Shown here: piece by piece, positions 36,064 to 48,359 of the stretch
How positions within the stretch are numbered: position 1 is the stretch's first letter
How the letters are laid out: each line of letters begins with the position of its first letter
DNA from: Glebionis coronaria
Taxonomy: Eukaryota; Streptophyta; Magnoliopsida; Asterales; Asteraceae
NCBI GenBank assembly: GCA_025667525.1
Contig: CM046876.1
Location: forward strand, 484,302,557-484,366,556
Reading direction: 5' to 3'
Length of the DNA: 64,000 nucleotides
Made by a program: the position numbers and the translations under genes
Notes under the pieces: generated by a model
What the model saw: the letters and a program-made list of their open reading frames with translations, nothing else
Database searches by the model: none
What the model was told of the DNA's origin: nothing

Positions 36064-37377
36064 TTAGCATAGGAAGAAGCATGAAACATATCCACCGGGA
36101 TCAAATACATAGTTTTCGTTCATCAAATAGCACATGCTTAAGGCGAACAAGTTAAGCCAAAGAAGAGTAGGCAAGGTTCCCTTAAGCAAAGATGGAGCAC
36201 GGTGGTAGAAAGGGTGAAAAGCAAGCATATCTTTAGTAGTTCCAAAAAATTTTCCTTTTATTTCATCAGACGGATACTGAGATGGCTTAAAAATATCGAT
36301 ACCGGGATCGAACACCTTTTCCTTTAGGGGAAAATAGTACTCAGGCTCAGCAGAATTTGAAGAAGATCCGCGAAGAAGATGCACAACCTCGTCCTCAGAA
36401 GGTGGACTAAGAGGTGTCAAAACATAAGAGCTGCGAATGTTGGTGTCGTCCGGTTTTTTCTCCTTTGAAAGAATTTTCTTCAAATCCGAAGTAGGATCAA
36501 GACGATAATCATCAAAGTCTAAAGGAGGAGCATCACTCTCATGAGGGAAGTAAGTATTGAGAAAAGTAGAAAAGTCTTCCTCAAATGAGTAATCATCCAA
36601 AGTAGGATCAAGTGATGTAAGTGGAGGATCTTCATTATGTGAAGAATCACTCGAAAGAGTATCAGCCTCATCAAAATCATCATATGTGGGCATGTCGAGA
36701 TACTCGGAGGTAAAATCATCATAATCATCCGTATCTGAGCTAGAATCATCATCATCAGCATCAAATATCGGTGGAGAATCATATATGGGTGAAGGTTCCA
36801 GATTGGAGAGAGAATCATCCACATCATCTTGAAACAGTGGATTATCAATGCACGACTCGAATAGAGGATTGTTGTAGATGACAAAATCATCGAGCACATT
36901 AATCATATTCGCTGATTCTCGTCCATAGGATTTGCTTGTAAGCTTCCCCATTTCAAAAACTTATGCATCATCCCCGATTCTTAAAATGAGCTCACCTTCG
37001 GAAACTTGTGGGAAGAGTTGAAGGCGAAGTACATCCATTGTGGCACCGGGCAACTTCATGCTTTGAGTGATTGTAATGAATTTGTCGAGGTGTTTGTTGG
37101 CATCATCATCAGGCATTCTTCGAAAAGGATTTGTTTGCACTTGCTGAATCATGTGGTGCTTCAACGAAAACTCCGGAGCCGTGATTTGCATCGGCGCAAT
37201 CGGTCCTCCTCATCCAAACATTGTGGGTTGACAAAGCTCCTCCATTGTCCGAAGATCGGGCTGTGGATGAACATTGTTGTTATTATTGAGGTACGGTGGA
37301 TTGTTGTTGTTCACACCTGCCATAGCTAAATCTTCAGGAGACTCGGGCTCTTGATAAGTAGAAGATCTAGTACGCAT
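36064..37377 (-). pseudogene. Element E fused gag-protease-acidic protein (438 codons, two stops)
   Basis: One reading frame from MRTRSS at 37377. It starts with an Athila gag N-terminus (RTMEELCQPT, PMQITAPEF, DDANKHLDKF, LRLQLFP), jumps directly to the protease tail (GELILRIGDD, MGKL), then about 290 residues rich in Asp, Ser and Pro. It ends with FDPGI, a hydrophobic stretch, NENYVFDP and a hydrophobic C-terminus. Two in-frame stops interrupt it: TGA at 37212-37210 and TAA at 36963-36961. The deletion joining gag to protease keeps the frame. The protease active site and zinc knuckle are absent. The C-terminal layout resembles element C's. Function unknown; a structural or packaging role is only a guess. 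Confidence 0.8.
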
Positions 37378-37608
37378 ACACCTGCAAAAGTAAAAGAAAA
37401 AGAAACCAAACACAAAGAGAATATATATACACAATAAAAATAAAATCTTTTTGGACTTTTGAAATTTTTTAATTTTTATGGATTTTAACAATTTTTAATT
37501 TTTTATGGTTTTTTAAAATTTTTTAAGCAAGAAAAATAAGGCTCACGAATGAACGGATCCCAAAAAGCAATGCGTCTCTCACAGAAAACCGTTAATCATC
37601 ACGAAAAG
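37378..37608 (-). other. Element E leader with putative intron
   Basis: Between primer site and gag ATG. A GTGAG donor-like site (37582-37578) and a T-rich acceptor ending TGCAG just before the ATG (about 37381-37385) would remove about 200 nt, as in B. No gene. Confidence 0.4.
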
Positions 37609-37625
37609 AGCCAGCAGCGGCGCCA
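37609..37625 (-). promoter_or_regulatory. Primer binding site of element E (tRNA-Asp-like)
   Basis: Reverse-strand TGGCGCCGCTGCTGGCT, three bases inside the 5' LTR. Same tRNA-Asp type as B, with different mismatches. Confidence 0.78.
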
Positions 37626-37628
37626 TTT

Positions 37629-39663
37629 TAATGTAGAGATTTTACTAGTTGAAAAGTTCGTTTCTCGGTATCTTCTCGAATTGATTTCTGGTTCAAAGTA
37701 CGACTCAATTGTTTTTGGTGAAAAAGAATATTGTTGGTTGTTTTAAAATAAATGTGCAAGACGTAAAAGTAAATGACGTTAAAGTAAATCTAACTCTAAG
37801 GCAAAGTAAATGACAAGTATTTAAAAGCGTGACGAAAATTAAAAGGCACTAAAAGTAAATGGGCAAGTAAAGTAAATAACGCAAACTTAAATCTATCTAA
37901 GGCAAACTTAAAACGCAACTAAAACTTAAACTAAGGCAAGGCTAAAATGAATCTAAGGCAAGTAATCTTAAAGTGCGACTAAGGAAAAAGGCGGTAAAAA
38001 TAAAGTTCGAAAATTAAAAGCAGAAAGTTAAAAACAGAAATTAAAAAGAACCTGAAAACAGCTCATCTGGAATAAACCTTCGTTCGGAATAATCACTCAT
38101 CCGGAATGTCACCTTCGTTCGGAATGATTCTTCTTTACTCGAAATATTTACCAAATACCTTGATCCGGAATAAATCCTTTATCCGGAATATGTCACTTAT
38201 CCGGAATAAAGTCTTGATTCGGAATACTTAAGCTTGATCCGGAATGTTGCTGATCCGGAATAAAATCCTTGATTCGGAATATATTCCGAATGAACCACCT
38301 CTTGGTTCGGAACCTTGAATCTTCCGAATGAAGGCCTTGATCCGGAATGTTTGAAGTTCCGAATGAATCACCTTTATTCAGAATATTAAATGTTCCGGAT
38401 GAACAAGCTTTGGTTCGGAATATATTCCGGATGAACTCCCTTGACTCGGAACAATTTCTTCAAACAGCCTTGATCCGGAATAATGAATATTCCGGATGAA
38501 CAAAACTTTGGTTCCGAATGAACCAAACTGATTCGGAATAGATGATGTTCCGAATGAAGCCTTCGTTCGGAATGTTCTGAATGAACTTACTGATCCAGAA
38601 TAAATGATGTTCCGAATGAAGCCTTTGATTCCAGGATATGTCACTTATCTGGAATGTTTGCTTTGTTCGGGACAATCACTACACCACCTTCACTCGGAAC
38701 GACTTGTTTGAAACTCTTGATCCGGAATAAACCTGGGAATCAGTAACAACAGCGAAGAACAACGAACAAGGAAAAAGCTACGGATCTAAACAAATATGAT
38801 CAAAATCAACCAAGAGATTAAATCAAACTAATAACAAACAATCAACTAATGATAATCTATCAAACCAAAACAATAAAACTAACAATAATAACCACAATAA
38901 TCAAAACCCACTTTTATCAAAAACACAAAAACATAAACATGAACATAAACATAAAGATTAAAGATTAAAGAAAGGTAGATAGGAGATCAAACAATAAAAA
39001 TAAAGATTGACAAGAATTAAAAGGAAACTTACTTGAAATTAAAGGAATTTAAGGTGCAAGACAAGTATTTAAATTTGACAATTAAGTAAATGACATGTAT
39101 TTAAATGACAAGGTAATTAAAATTGGAAGAACTAATTGTCACTATTAGCCAACAAGAGAAAATGAATGAAATCCTAATCTATTTATTGGGGAGGATTAGG
39201 GAGATGCTTAGGAAGCTTCCTCCCCTCTTTCTTCTTTACTTAATTGCGTCATTAAGTCCTTGCTCTTCTTAATTCTTTGTTAATCTTCTTAATTCTTTGA
39301 CTTTAACGACTTTGTCTCGGGATTTCTTTGAACTCGTCTTGTAATTCTTCAATAAATTAGACTTGAGTTCTTCGGCTTTTAATAAACTTCCGTCTTTTGA
39401 CTTTTTCTTTGATAAATCTTCAGAATTGGTCTTAGACTTCCGTTCTTTTTGCACTCTTGATTTCTTGACTTCGTCTTTCGTTTTTTTCTTCGATAAAAGC
39501 CCGTGAATACCCGTGTTTTCTCCCTTTTTCACATTTTCGTCCTAAATCACAACAAAAACACAAACCACGCATAATTTCGACATTTACGACATAAAATACA
39601 CGTTTTGGTACGGTTATTATTGTAATTAAGTGGTAAAAAGGATGGGTATTTACACACCTATCA
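37629..39663 (-). repeat. Element E 5' LTR (2035 bp)
   Basis: Pairs with 31998-34032. The TATA box seen in the 3' copy is altered here: the reverse strand reads CCCCAATAAATAG instead of CCCCTATAAATAG near 39180-39190. As this is the LTR that drives E's own transcript, its promoter may be weakened. Confidence 0.92.
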
Positions 39664-39668
39664 ACCAT

Positions 39669-39947
39669 CCTGAACGTAAATAGTGTCATGAACGCGAGCG
39701 TGAAAGTAAGTCGTGGAATTAAAATGAAGACGTGAAGTAAATAAGGAGCATAATTGCGAATCTTTGTTTGACCCGATAACTGAGGGATTGCCAAGTGATC
39801 GAATGAGCCTTGGCTGGAACATGTCCGATCAATCTGTTGGTTCTGAAATCCTTGCGGATGTAAGGATTCTGCAGACTTGATCAAACTGTTTGCAATAACC
39901 CAGATAGCATCATGCTTCTTCTGAGTTTGCGTTAATCTGGTAACCAA
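39669..39947 (-). pseudogene. Element G integrase remnant
   Basis: The reverse-strand reading from 39947 gives TQKKHDAIWVIANSLIKSA, a decayed form of the Ty3 chromovirus integrase core (HDAIWVIVDRLTKSAHF type). The frame soon decays and is cut by E's insertion at 39668. Confidence 0.6.
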
Positions 39948-40467
39948 AATCCGTGGAGATCTTGTCCCATTTCAGTTCACAATTTTAGATGATGAAACAT
40001 CCCAGTTTGTTGGTGTCCTATCTTAACCTGTTGGTATGTCATGTACCTAGATATGAACGTAACTGTATCCTGCTTCATAGAAACTTGATACATAGAAGTT
40101 TGCGAAACTCTGAGTCTCCGAGATTAGACTTTTCTTAGCGTAGGATTTTCTTAGAACACCTAACGTAGTGTAGGGTTCTCACCTTTGCGCATAAGCTGAG
40201 TCATGGTAAGATTAACCATGCGAATCCATGTGATTCAGCGTGTCACTGAAATCAAACAGAATTAATATTGGAAAAAGTTCTAGGGTAAAATTTCTCTTGT
40301 CATAGAATTTGCAACATAGTGCAGATATGGTCTTCCTGTTCTTCTCTAGGCTTAGAGGAAATCAGTTTATCCTCAATGAAAACACTGATGAATTTGTTAT
40401 GATTTCATGGAAACTCATTCTTATAATGCCCTTGGAGCATTGATGAGAATAATTCAAAATCATAAAT
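39948..40467 (-). other. Element G decayed pol interior
   Basis: No readable frame on either strand. By position it should be the reverse transcriptase/RNase H to integrase interval. Confidence 0.4.
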
Positions 40468-40674
40468 CTAGCATGACCGAGTCGTGTACGAATAGAAGTC
40501 ATGGACATGTCCTGCTCTTTCACTCGTCACTGTTGGCAGCATGATCATGAGTTCGATCTTGGAAAAGTGATTAACACTATAAGGTCGATTGGACATGTTG
40601 TCAATACGTGAAGGATAATAACGGTCATGAATGGTGATTTGTCTAAATCGACGATAGTCGACACATAATCTCAT
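40468..40674 (-). pseudogene. Element G reverse transcriptase remnant
   Basis: Reads MRLCVDYRRFRQITIHDRYY then SRIDN and HFSKIEL, clearly the start of a chromovirus reverse transcriptase palm (MRLCVDYRELN...RYPLPRIDD...FSKIDL type) with many substitutions. It ends in stops before the catalytic YxDD region. Confidence 0.75.
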
Positions 40675-42436
40675 GGTATCGTCCTTCTCCTTGTACGTTC
40701 TTCTGAAATGTATGTGAAGATCTTGGAATAATCAACTGGCTATGCGTAAAAGGACTTCAGTAGTCGTGTCTTACTGACATCTAGAAAATTTTAGCGACCA
40801 TGGCTAACAACGCACATGCTTGTAAGCATAGATTATTTATACAGATTTTCCTGATGGAAAATCAAGCTGAATGTATTCAGGAGCCTGAACATTACTGTAC
40901 ATAATTATGAATCGTAGCATGGTGTGGTGTTCATAGTCCATAATTAGGATAAAATTCAACTCGTGTCTGTCTGAGGAAATGCGTTAGCAGCTTGGATCTC
41001 ATCATTAAGCTGAAGGAAAACCTTCGTATACGTGGGAATACGAAATGCGTCCTTCATGGTAATGAATCTATGAGCTATGGGTACAAGAAATGAAAATGTC
41101 ATCGGGAAACATGATAGTTCCCACTGATGCGCCGGTAATGGTACTGAAATTCTTGTGGCCTGATTAATACATGGCACAACAAAATGGATATACCCTGGGA
41201 GGGTACCCTGAATTTCTTAGAAATGTTCCATAATTGGACGTGAGTCATGTGTCTTGACTCGTGTCTTGGAAATATAAGCATGACATATGTCTTGACTGGT
41301 GTCCTGACATGTGTCTTTAGAAAGTATACGTGAAACATGTGTCTTGACTGATGTCTTGACATGTGCCTTGAGACGTGAAACAATAGAACTACACTATTAG
41401 GTTATTATGTCAGAATTGGCGGATCGGTTGGATTACTAATCATTTGTATGTCTGATCACGTCCGCGGCCGGAGCCTCGATTGCGATTTCTAGGATAGTTG
41501 TTGTCATAGTAGTGGTTACTATCATCTTGTCGGTTAGTTCCATGATGGCCATTCTCATGACTCTGATTCATGTAACTATTCAGCTGAGTGGCCGACTGGT
41601 ACCAGTTTGCACTCATATGACTGAAATGACAACTAAATAACGTATGATATGTAACTAAGAACTAGGGACAATGATTGATGGAAATCATCTGATGGTGTAG
41701 CATCTTCTCGCCCAATTGCTTTGCTCTAACGCCTTTGTCTTCGTCTTGTAGGATCTCCAGGTTGTGAACAGCATCCGCATCTCATAGCGCCTCCAAACAT
41801 CATCATCATCACCCTTTAGTAACATCTCCAAGCTATGAGCGACATCAACAATTTGTAGAGTATCGGCAAGTGGAAATACGCACATGGGATAACGTACATG
41901 GAGTACACTTGGAATGTACATGAAATGATCGGTATGGGGTCGATCATTTGACATGATTCTAGGAAAGTATATCGGTTAAACGGTTAGGAAAACCATCATG
42001 ATATCCTGGGAGTATTAACATAGACATCATTCTGGTTGATTCGAGAAACGTTAAAGTGTGGTTACACAAAATTCAACGATGATTTGCCTGACAGCATGAT
42101 CAATGAAAACCAACCATGACTATCATGAAAGCAGGATTCAATGAAATACAAAATATCTTGCATGAAAGCATAAATAACAAAAGAGACGTAAGACGTAATC
42201 AACATGAAGACGGTACTATCATGAAGAAACATGAAACAATCTATCATGAAGGAGTGTATAACATAATCAGCCTGAAACTGAAGTTAACCATGACAGTATG
42301 AAAACATACTTGACATAAAAACATAATAACTTATGAGGGGACATGAAAAAAATTTATGCCAATAAATCATGAGAAAAAATTTATGCATGAAAAACAGTGC
42401 ATGAATGCGTAATGTAGTTTATAAAAACCTTTATAT
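40675..42436 (-). other. Element G decayed gag-protease region
   Basis: No intact gene. Around 41520-41440 the reverse strand reads an Arg/Gly-rich run (RNRNRGSGRGRD), like the basic tail of a chromovirus gag. Other frames (such as 41685-41954) are not recognised. Confidence 0.4.
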
Positions 42437-42510
42437 GTGCGAGGGGACGCCTATGGGTTGGTCCCAAAACAAAAGACATGGCGAGGGGACGCCTATGGGT
42501 CGGTCCCAAA
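42437..42510. repeat. Short direct duplication in G's leader
   Basis: GCGAGGGGACGCCTATGGGT occurs twice about 43 bp apart, each followed by a TGGTCCC or CGGTCCC end. Purpose unknown. Confidence 0.7.
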
Positions 42511-42948
42511 GTTAAAAGTTTCGATAAAAGCACATGCGACTAAATAGGGCCAGTCCTGTACCAACCATTACTTAGTCATAATTCCTGCAACAATGATACT
42601 GAAACATAAATAAATGAAACTCATCTGTCAAAACTTATCAGAAAAAAATTTATGTGACTAATTATGAACTACTGGGGTTCAGTCCACATAGCCACAGTTT
42701 ACGAGGAACATTATGCATGAGACAATGACACATAACTAAATATGAATGATGGTTGTCCATCCATATTAGTAAAACAATATCGATGAAAACATCAAGGTTA
42801 AAACCTCAAGGTGCTGAAAAACATCATGGTTAAAACAACAATGCGCTGAAAACATCAATACGTGGAATAACAAACGTTGGCTTAGGAAGCTCCTGGTGAC
42901 TACCCACTAGTTACAGGTCGAGTTTTAGAACCTACAGGTCGAAGCCTT

Positions 42949-42961
42949 GGCTCTGATACCA
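42949..42961 (-). promoter_or_regulatory. Primer binding site of element G (initiator tRNA-Met)
   Basis: Reverse-strand TGGTATCAGAGCC, four bases from the end of the 5' LTR; this is the standard initiator-methionine tRNA primer site. Confidence 0.92.
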
Positions 42962-42965
42962 TAAT

Positions 42966-45807
42966 TGTAACACCGCCTTTTGATAAATGGAATGTCACGC
43001 GCAATTATGGCGTGCCATCAAAGCATGCAAGGTAATATGTAGTAAAACATCCATGACCATAGGGTAAACCGGAATCAAACATCGGTTCCCCAAACATAAG
43101 CCCAAAACATAATAAAGTAAATGAAATGAATGAAAGACTTATACAAGCATAAGTATATGAAGGCAAAAAGGAAAAGAAGTCTATGGCAGCTTCCATCCTA
43201 TGCACGTCCTCCGAATGCTCGAGTCTGTCCTATAGTACCTGCCATTTTGGGACATGGAAAGGAAAGTAACAGCTGAGCATAACGCTCAGTGCACGGATAT
43301 ACAAGCATGAAATGAATAATATAAGGATGAAAAACATATAGCAGCGGAAATGTATATGTCCTGGAAAACCTGGTTATTTCTTAGTAAAACTGGTTTTATA
43401 GTTTGAAAAGCCTTATGTACATCTTATGAAAACTGTTTAACATATTTTACCATTAGCCAATATAGGTCATGAAAATCCATCGTGCATGAATACTTGGAGG
43501 GGTGACCTCATGATGCAAATTAGAGGGGCTGCCTCTAATTTAATATAGTAGTTTGGGTTAGGATGGATCAGCTCCTTGTGAAGGATGCAAGGTACACACC
43601 ACATTCACACTGAGTAATCTGCTGAAAAACATGTAACTAGGATGCACCCATACGCCCCACATGATAAATATAATAATATGGCCAAAAGCTGAAGGGACGC
43701 CACGAGCAATCACTCCGCCGTGGGGAAGTCATAACACCAGTGCCTCTAGTGTTATGGTTATGGTACCTCCATAACTAGGTAAAACTGGTCATGCATGTAT
43801 ATGGCTTCAGGTATTCTAAATTAAACATAAGCAATCAAACATATAAACTTATACTATGGGAAAATAGTTGGATGCATACGGGGAATCCTAATAAGGAAAG
43901 AATGTCCATACTGAAAGAACGAGAATCCGTACCTTATGTCCAGTGAACGAAGAAGACGAACGGAAGAGAGTCCTACTTCGGTATCACTAATGCTACATAA
44001 ATACATACGTGTATAAGTATCTGATTACTAAATGCGTAACTGGGTTTATATCATGTCTTAGCTTATTTTATACGTTCATGTCATGTTTTACTGTTTTAAG
44101 CTTTATACTGTGTTTATCTTATATTCTGTCTATTCTGATTAAGTATTTCTTGTATTTCATGTATTATTATACTTGTTGTGTAATAATAAGTAACTTTCTA
44201 AAAATAGCAGGTTCCCTAAATTAGAAAGTTTCCAAAAATAGAAAGTTTCCAAAAATAGAAAGTTTCAAAAAATAGAAAGTTTCCAAGAACAGAAAGTTTC
44301 CAAAACTAGAAAGTTTTCAAAAACAGAATTACTGCTTAAAATAGATAAGTTTCTAAAAATAGAAAGTTTCCATAAATAGATTAGTTGCCTTAATTAAATA
44401 AGTTTCTAAAAATAGAAAGTTTCCATAAATAGATATAAGCTGGTTAAATAAGCTAATTATATGAGCTTAAGTGTTTCTGATTATTATTCTAAGTCATGTT
44501 GTTATAAAGTATAGTTTATTAATTATCATGTAAATTAATTAAAATATAGGTTAAAAGTATTTAATTAAATATATCATGCTTTTAATTAAATAAAGTTAAA
44601 ATACTTAGGTTAAAACATGTATTATTAGTTATTAATAATATAACCTAAGTCATGTAAATTAATTAATTATAGTCATGGTTGTTAATAATTAATTAATTAT
44701 AAAGTCTAGTTAATATAAATACTTAGGTTAAAATTCATGATCTAATAATTAAATTTATAACCTAAGTCATGTTAATTAAATTAATCATGTCAAGTTTTAT
44801 TAATTTAATTTTAACACATAACTAGTAGAATCATAAACCTTAAAAATAATATATGAAACGGAACCGTAACTAGAAACCATGAACCGGACCAGTAATCAAC
44901 ATCATACCCCGAACCAAGGTCGGGGTTTCCCCTTGTTTGCTGCTGCCGTGGGACCACCATCACCATACCAAGACCATATGGTCTCGGTGGTGTTACATAA
45001 GCCAAGCCGAGACCCCTTAGGGGTTCGGTTAGGCGTCGGCTAGAACAAACACCCCTAAAAACCCTTGTTTTGATTTACCCCATAAACATAGACATGTTTT
45101 AATAATTGTTTTTAATTAGTTTTTAAAAACATCATGATTTTATGTGATTCAACAAATCAAAACGTAAAAGAAAAAGGTTAAAAAGGTTATACCGAATACG
45201 TGAATCAATTAAGGATGAACACACACGAATCCTTGCACAACATCCAAGATCAAAATCAACCCGAACACCTCTTTTGGTGTTGTAAAAGTGGCGGCCAAAA
45301 TGGAGGAGGAAGAAGGAATTAGGGTTTTTCTTATTTTCAATATTTTGTAAATAATGAACATGTTTTACCCCTTTTTCCTAGTTAGTTAATTTTGCATGGG
45401 CTAAGCCCATTTCTTCTTCCTAATTTCGTGGTATGGGGCCCATATGGGGTAACCCGTACTTTTCTCGAGTCTAAATATTATAGTGTGTTCTCGTGTTTTA
45501 TCGTGTTCGTGTTTTACGTGTTCTAATTAATTATTAACCGTGACTTAATATATTTATTCGTGTTCGTATTAAATATATATATACGTTAATTATATTATCT
45601 CGTGATTAATTTACATTCATGATTATAATTTTTATTTGAATAATTATCGTGTGTTCATACATAATAAATACTTATCGTGTTCTAACACGTACGTAATTAC
45701 TCGTAATTCTTATACGTGATACGTAAACATGTTATAAAAGGAAAGTTCTAATCCTATACGTACGATCTTAAGGGTACTATTCATGGTAAAAGCATGCGGG
45801 TTTTACA
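42966..45807 (-). repeat. Element G 5' LTR (2842 bp)
   Basis: Matches 28320-31175. The 10-bp hairpin is retained at 43517-43541; the tandem repeat is shorter (44205-44430). The CAAAG duplication follows at 45808-45812. Confidence 0.9.
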
Positions 45808-46120
45808 CAAAGTGTACAAATTATTCCCTCGAGAACCTTTCAATAAATCAACCCCTTCCAAATTACGAATGAAGCAGGTATGCTCTCGAAAAGCAACTTC
45901 TAGGTTTGCATCACAAAATTGTCCAACAGAAAATAAGTTGTGACCGAGATCTTCCACATAATACACTCTTGAAATTATAACATTCCCAATATGATATTCC
46001 CCCTAACCCATTATCTTTGCAATATGATCATTTCCAAATCAAACCGTACCAAGAAACTTGCTGACGAAATTTCTAAGCTGAGAGCGATCTCCGGTCATAT
46101 GTTTAGAGCAACCAGAGTCC
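45808..46120 (-). pseudogene. Element F protease active-site region and pre-integrase start
   Basis: The reverse strand reads DSGCSKHMTG (around 46120-46090), the aspartic protease active site of copia elements, then a decayed stretch with two stops, then RVYYVEDLGHNLFSVGQFCD and CFIRNLEGVDLLKG up to the G insertion at 45808. The protease motif is in a different frame from the preceding linker, so a frameshift lies near 46100-46120. Confidence 0.8.
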
Positions 46121-47432
46121 AAATACCAAAGAACAATTTGGACCACCTGTTTTCAATAACAACAGTAGATAATGCATTGGAAACTATTGGTTCCGGAGTG
46201 TTAGCAGATACAAATATAATATTATCAGAATTGCTAAAATTTGTGTGACCCTTAGATTTCCTGCGTTTTCTAATGTGAGTTTTACCACTAACAGGTTTTA
46301 TTGTTCTAACTTTCTGAGGTTTTGGAGTATTAGCGGGCACTACAGTGGGAGTAGACCTATTTAAAGGGCACTTGTTTCCTACAGTAGTGTCAGTGTTCCT
46401 AGTTAAAGGACACGCTTGTGTTTTGGTAGCCTTGGTACTCCTAGTTAAAGGGCACGCTTTCTTCGCTTTAGTGAGGGTGATCCTATTTAAAGGGCAAGCA
46501 TTTCCTACTATAGTGAAAGTTCTACCAGTGGGGCGCCACATCCAACCAACTTGGGTTAACACTTTGCCAGTCGGTTTCCATTCTAAACCATTTTTCCGGG
46601 CATTCATCTCATTCACATGGTCAATAAGGCAAGAATCATGATAACTATAAAACATACATTCATTGCAATTCCAACATTTCAAATTAGAATTCATAGTAGG
46701 CTTAGAACGCTGCACAACCGCAGAGCCTTTAGGTTTAGCTACATGATTCTTCTTATTCAAAACAGAAATAACATTCCTAGGATGGGCTTCTACTTTCTTC
46801 TTCACTTGACTACTAGATGGGGGTAAGATCCTATCATTCTTCTTGTTTCTTTTAAGCTTAGATCTTTGAGTCTTAGTAGTGGTGCTTACTCCTGTAGAAG
46901 GCAACACGGGAATATTAGAAGCTGGTTTTGATTTTCCCTTATCTTTAGTGACTAATGTTTGAGATGGTTTAGTCCTAGGGCCCTTGTTAAGTGGTGTGAC
47001 GGCGATGAGGTTCGTTTTTATTGCACTAGAGGACGATGCTGAGACAGTGGCTGCGTTATCCACAACATTCTTACCTTTTAGGGTACGAAGTGTTTCCTTT
47101 AACTCAGCCAAAGCCAGATTTTTATCACAAATTTGTTCCCTCAAATCAGATATTTCCACCGACTTTCGATTAAATTGTTCAATCAATGGTTCATTCTGTG
47201 CAGTGGTATTAGCACATGCGGGCTTTACTGAATCGAAGAGTTGTGTATTTTTCTGTTTTAAGTTATCAACTTTGGACAAAATCCTGGAAACTCGATTATC
47301 TAGATCAAGTTTAAAATTCTTAGCGGCCTCAAGTACGTTCACACAGTTAATCTCCTTAGATTTATCTATGTCTATCGGCAATGATTTAGCAACCTTGTCA
47401 CTTGGCTGACGCTGTTTTGATTGTAAATTCAA
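46095..47432 (-). pseudogene. Element F gag-pol linker with CPLTR repeats (445 aa piece)
   Basis: Coiled-coil-like N-terminal half (LSKVDNLKQKN, ISDLREQICDKNLALAELKETLRTLKG), a basic middle, a Cys/His cluster (CWNCNECMFYSYHDSC), then paired WKPTG/WRPTG motifs and four copies of a CPL(T/N)R unit about 16 residues apart. This is the linker before the copia protease in this group. It is open for 445 residues and runs past the true join, ending in the wrong frame near the protease. Confidence 0.7.
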
Positions 47433-48359
47433 TCGAAAATTCTTTTGAAAATTTGCATCATCGATATTAATACCTTCGAATGACGTTTCAAAGATTTCTT
47501 GAATAAATTGTTGCTTGCATTCAAGTGAAATACAATGTGTTTGAATCTCATCAAAACGTTTTGGCGTGAAACTCGTTCTATTTCAAGTAAACTGTTTTCA
47601 TAAGCATCATCCATTTCATTGAAAACACGTCTAACTTCTTTTATTTCCAAAAGCCAAATCTTGATCAATATTGCTAAGACAAGTTTTAACATTGTTTACA
47701 AACGGAACAATTTCGTCTCGAAACGCAGCTCTAGTGTGCTCAAAATTCCATTCACCTTCCGTTATCGCCGTAGCCGTCATACGTTCCGTAATGACCTTGT
47801 CAAAATCAGCAAAGTGTTGGTGCACCGCATTTAAGCTATCTGACACCTTACTTACCGGTGGAATTAACTTAGTTAAATCCTTTTTGACAAGTGTAGGAGA
47901 CGTACTAGGAAGGTTTTCCGTTGACAAACTTTGGGGCACACAAGTTTATAATTGAGCTAATTCCATTTGTAAGCGAATACGGGCCTTTTTAAAAAATTGA
48001 TCTTTATTATGCTTATCATAATCAATCTTGTGGAATTTTGAAAGCATTTTAGATCGAGTTTCTTCCGCAAGTGACTGTGTCTCCTCAGTACTACGAACAT
48101 AAGGTGCTTCTTTCGATTTGCCAGTTAGGGTCACATCATAAAGACAAGGAATATATTCCTGAGCTTGTTTTGCATAACCAGGATTAGGTGGTAAATCTTG
48201 AAGACGCTTAAGTTCGAGTTCTTTAAATGATTTAGTTAAAAGATGAACCTTTTCTGTGGAAGCGTATTGTTTTATAAGCTGTTGTTCCTTGAATTTAAGA
48301 AGTTTGGTAGCATTAATTTTTTATTCAAACTTTTTAGACTCGAGAGTTACGAAATCCAT
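47429..48359 (-). pseudogene. Element F linker, fragmented
   Basis: Continues the polyprotein from gag to the 47432 frame in several short frames: 48359-47946 with early stops (ending FKKARIRLQMELAQL), 47939-47631 (VKTCLSNIDQDLAFGNK) and 47692-47429. Stops and shifts near 48360, 48320, 47940 and 47640 show decay. Confidence 0.6.

Larger units (their letters stand above)
31998..39663 (-). mobile_element. Element E: pol-less Athila relative, complete
   Basis: A 7.67-kb element with two LTRs of exactly 2035 bp and an ACCAT duplication (31993-31997 and 39664-39668). Reverse strand: 5' LTR 37629-39663, primer site, leader, one short coding region (37377-36064), 3' non-coding region, polypurine tract, 3' LTR 31998-34032. 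No reverse transcriptase or integrase, so it must rely on proteins from another copy. By eye the LTRs differ at about 30 positions (roughly 1.5%), a little older than B. Inserted in G's integrase region. Confidence 0.93.
28320..45807 (-). mobile_element. Element G: decayed Tekay/Del-like chromovirus, split by E
   Basis: Two LTRs beginning TGTAACACC and ending TTTTACA, a CAAAG duplication at 28315-28319 and 45808-45812, a primer site for initiator tRNA-Met (42949-42961) and a polypurine tract (31176-31190). The interior holds only broken traces in the order gag, reverse transcriptase, integrase, [E], pol C-terminus. Without E it is about 9.8 kb. Long LTRs, the TGTAACACC start and the remnant motifs fit the Tekay/Del chromovirus group. 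Confidence 0.88.

Noticed and set aside
40468..40674. Working reverse transcriptase in element G
   Set aside because: Only the first palm motifs remain, with many substitutions and stops; the catalytic region is unreadable.
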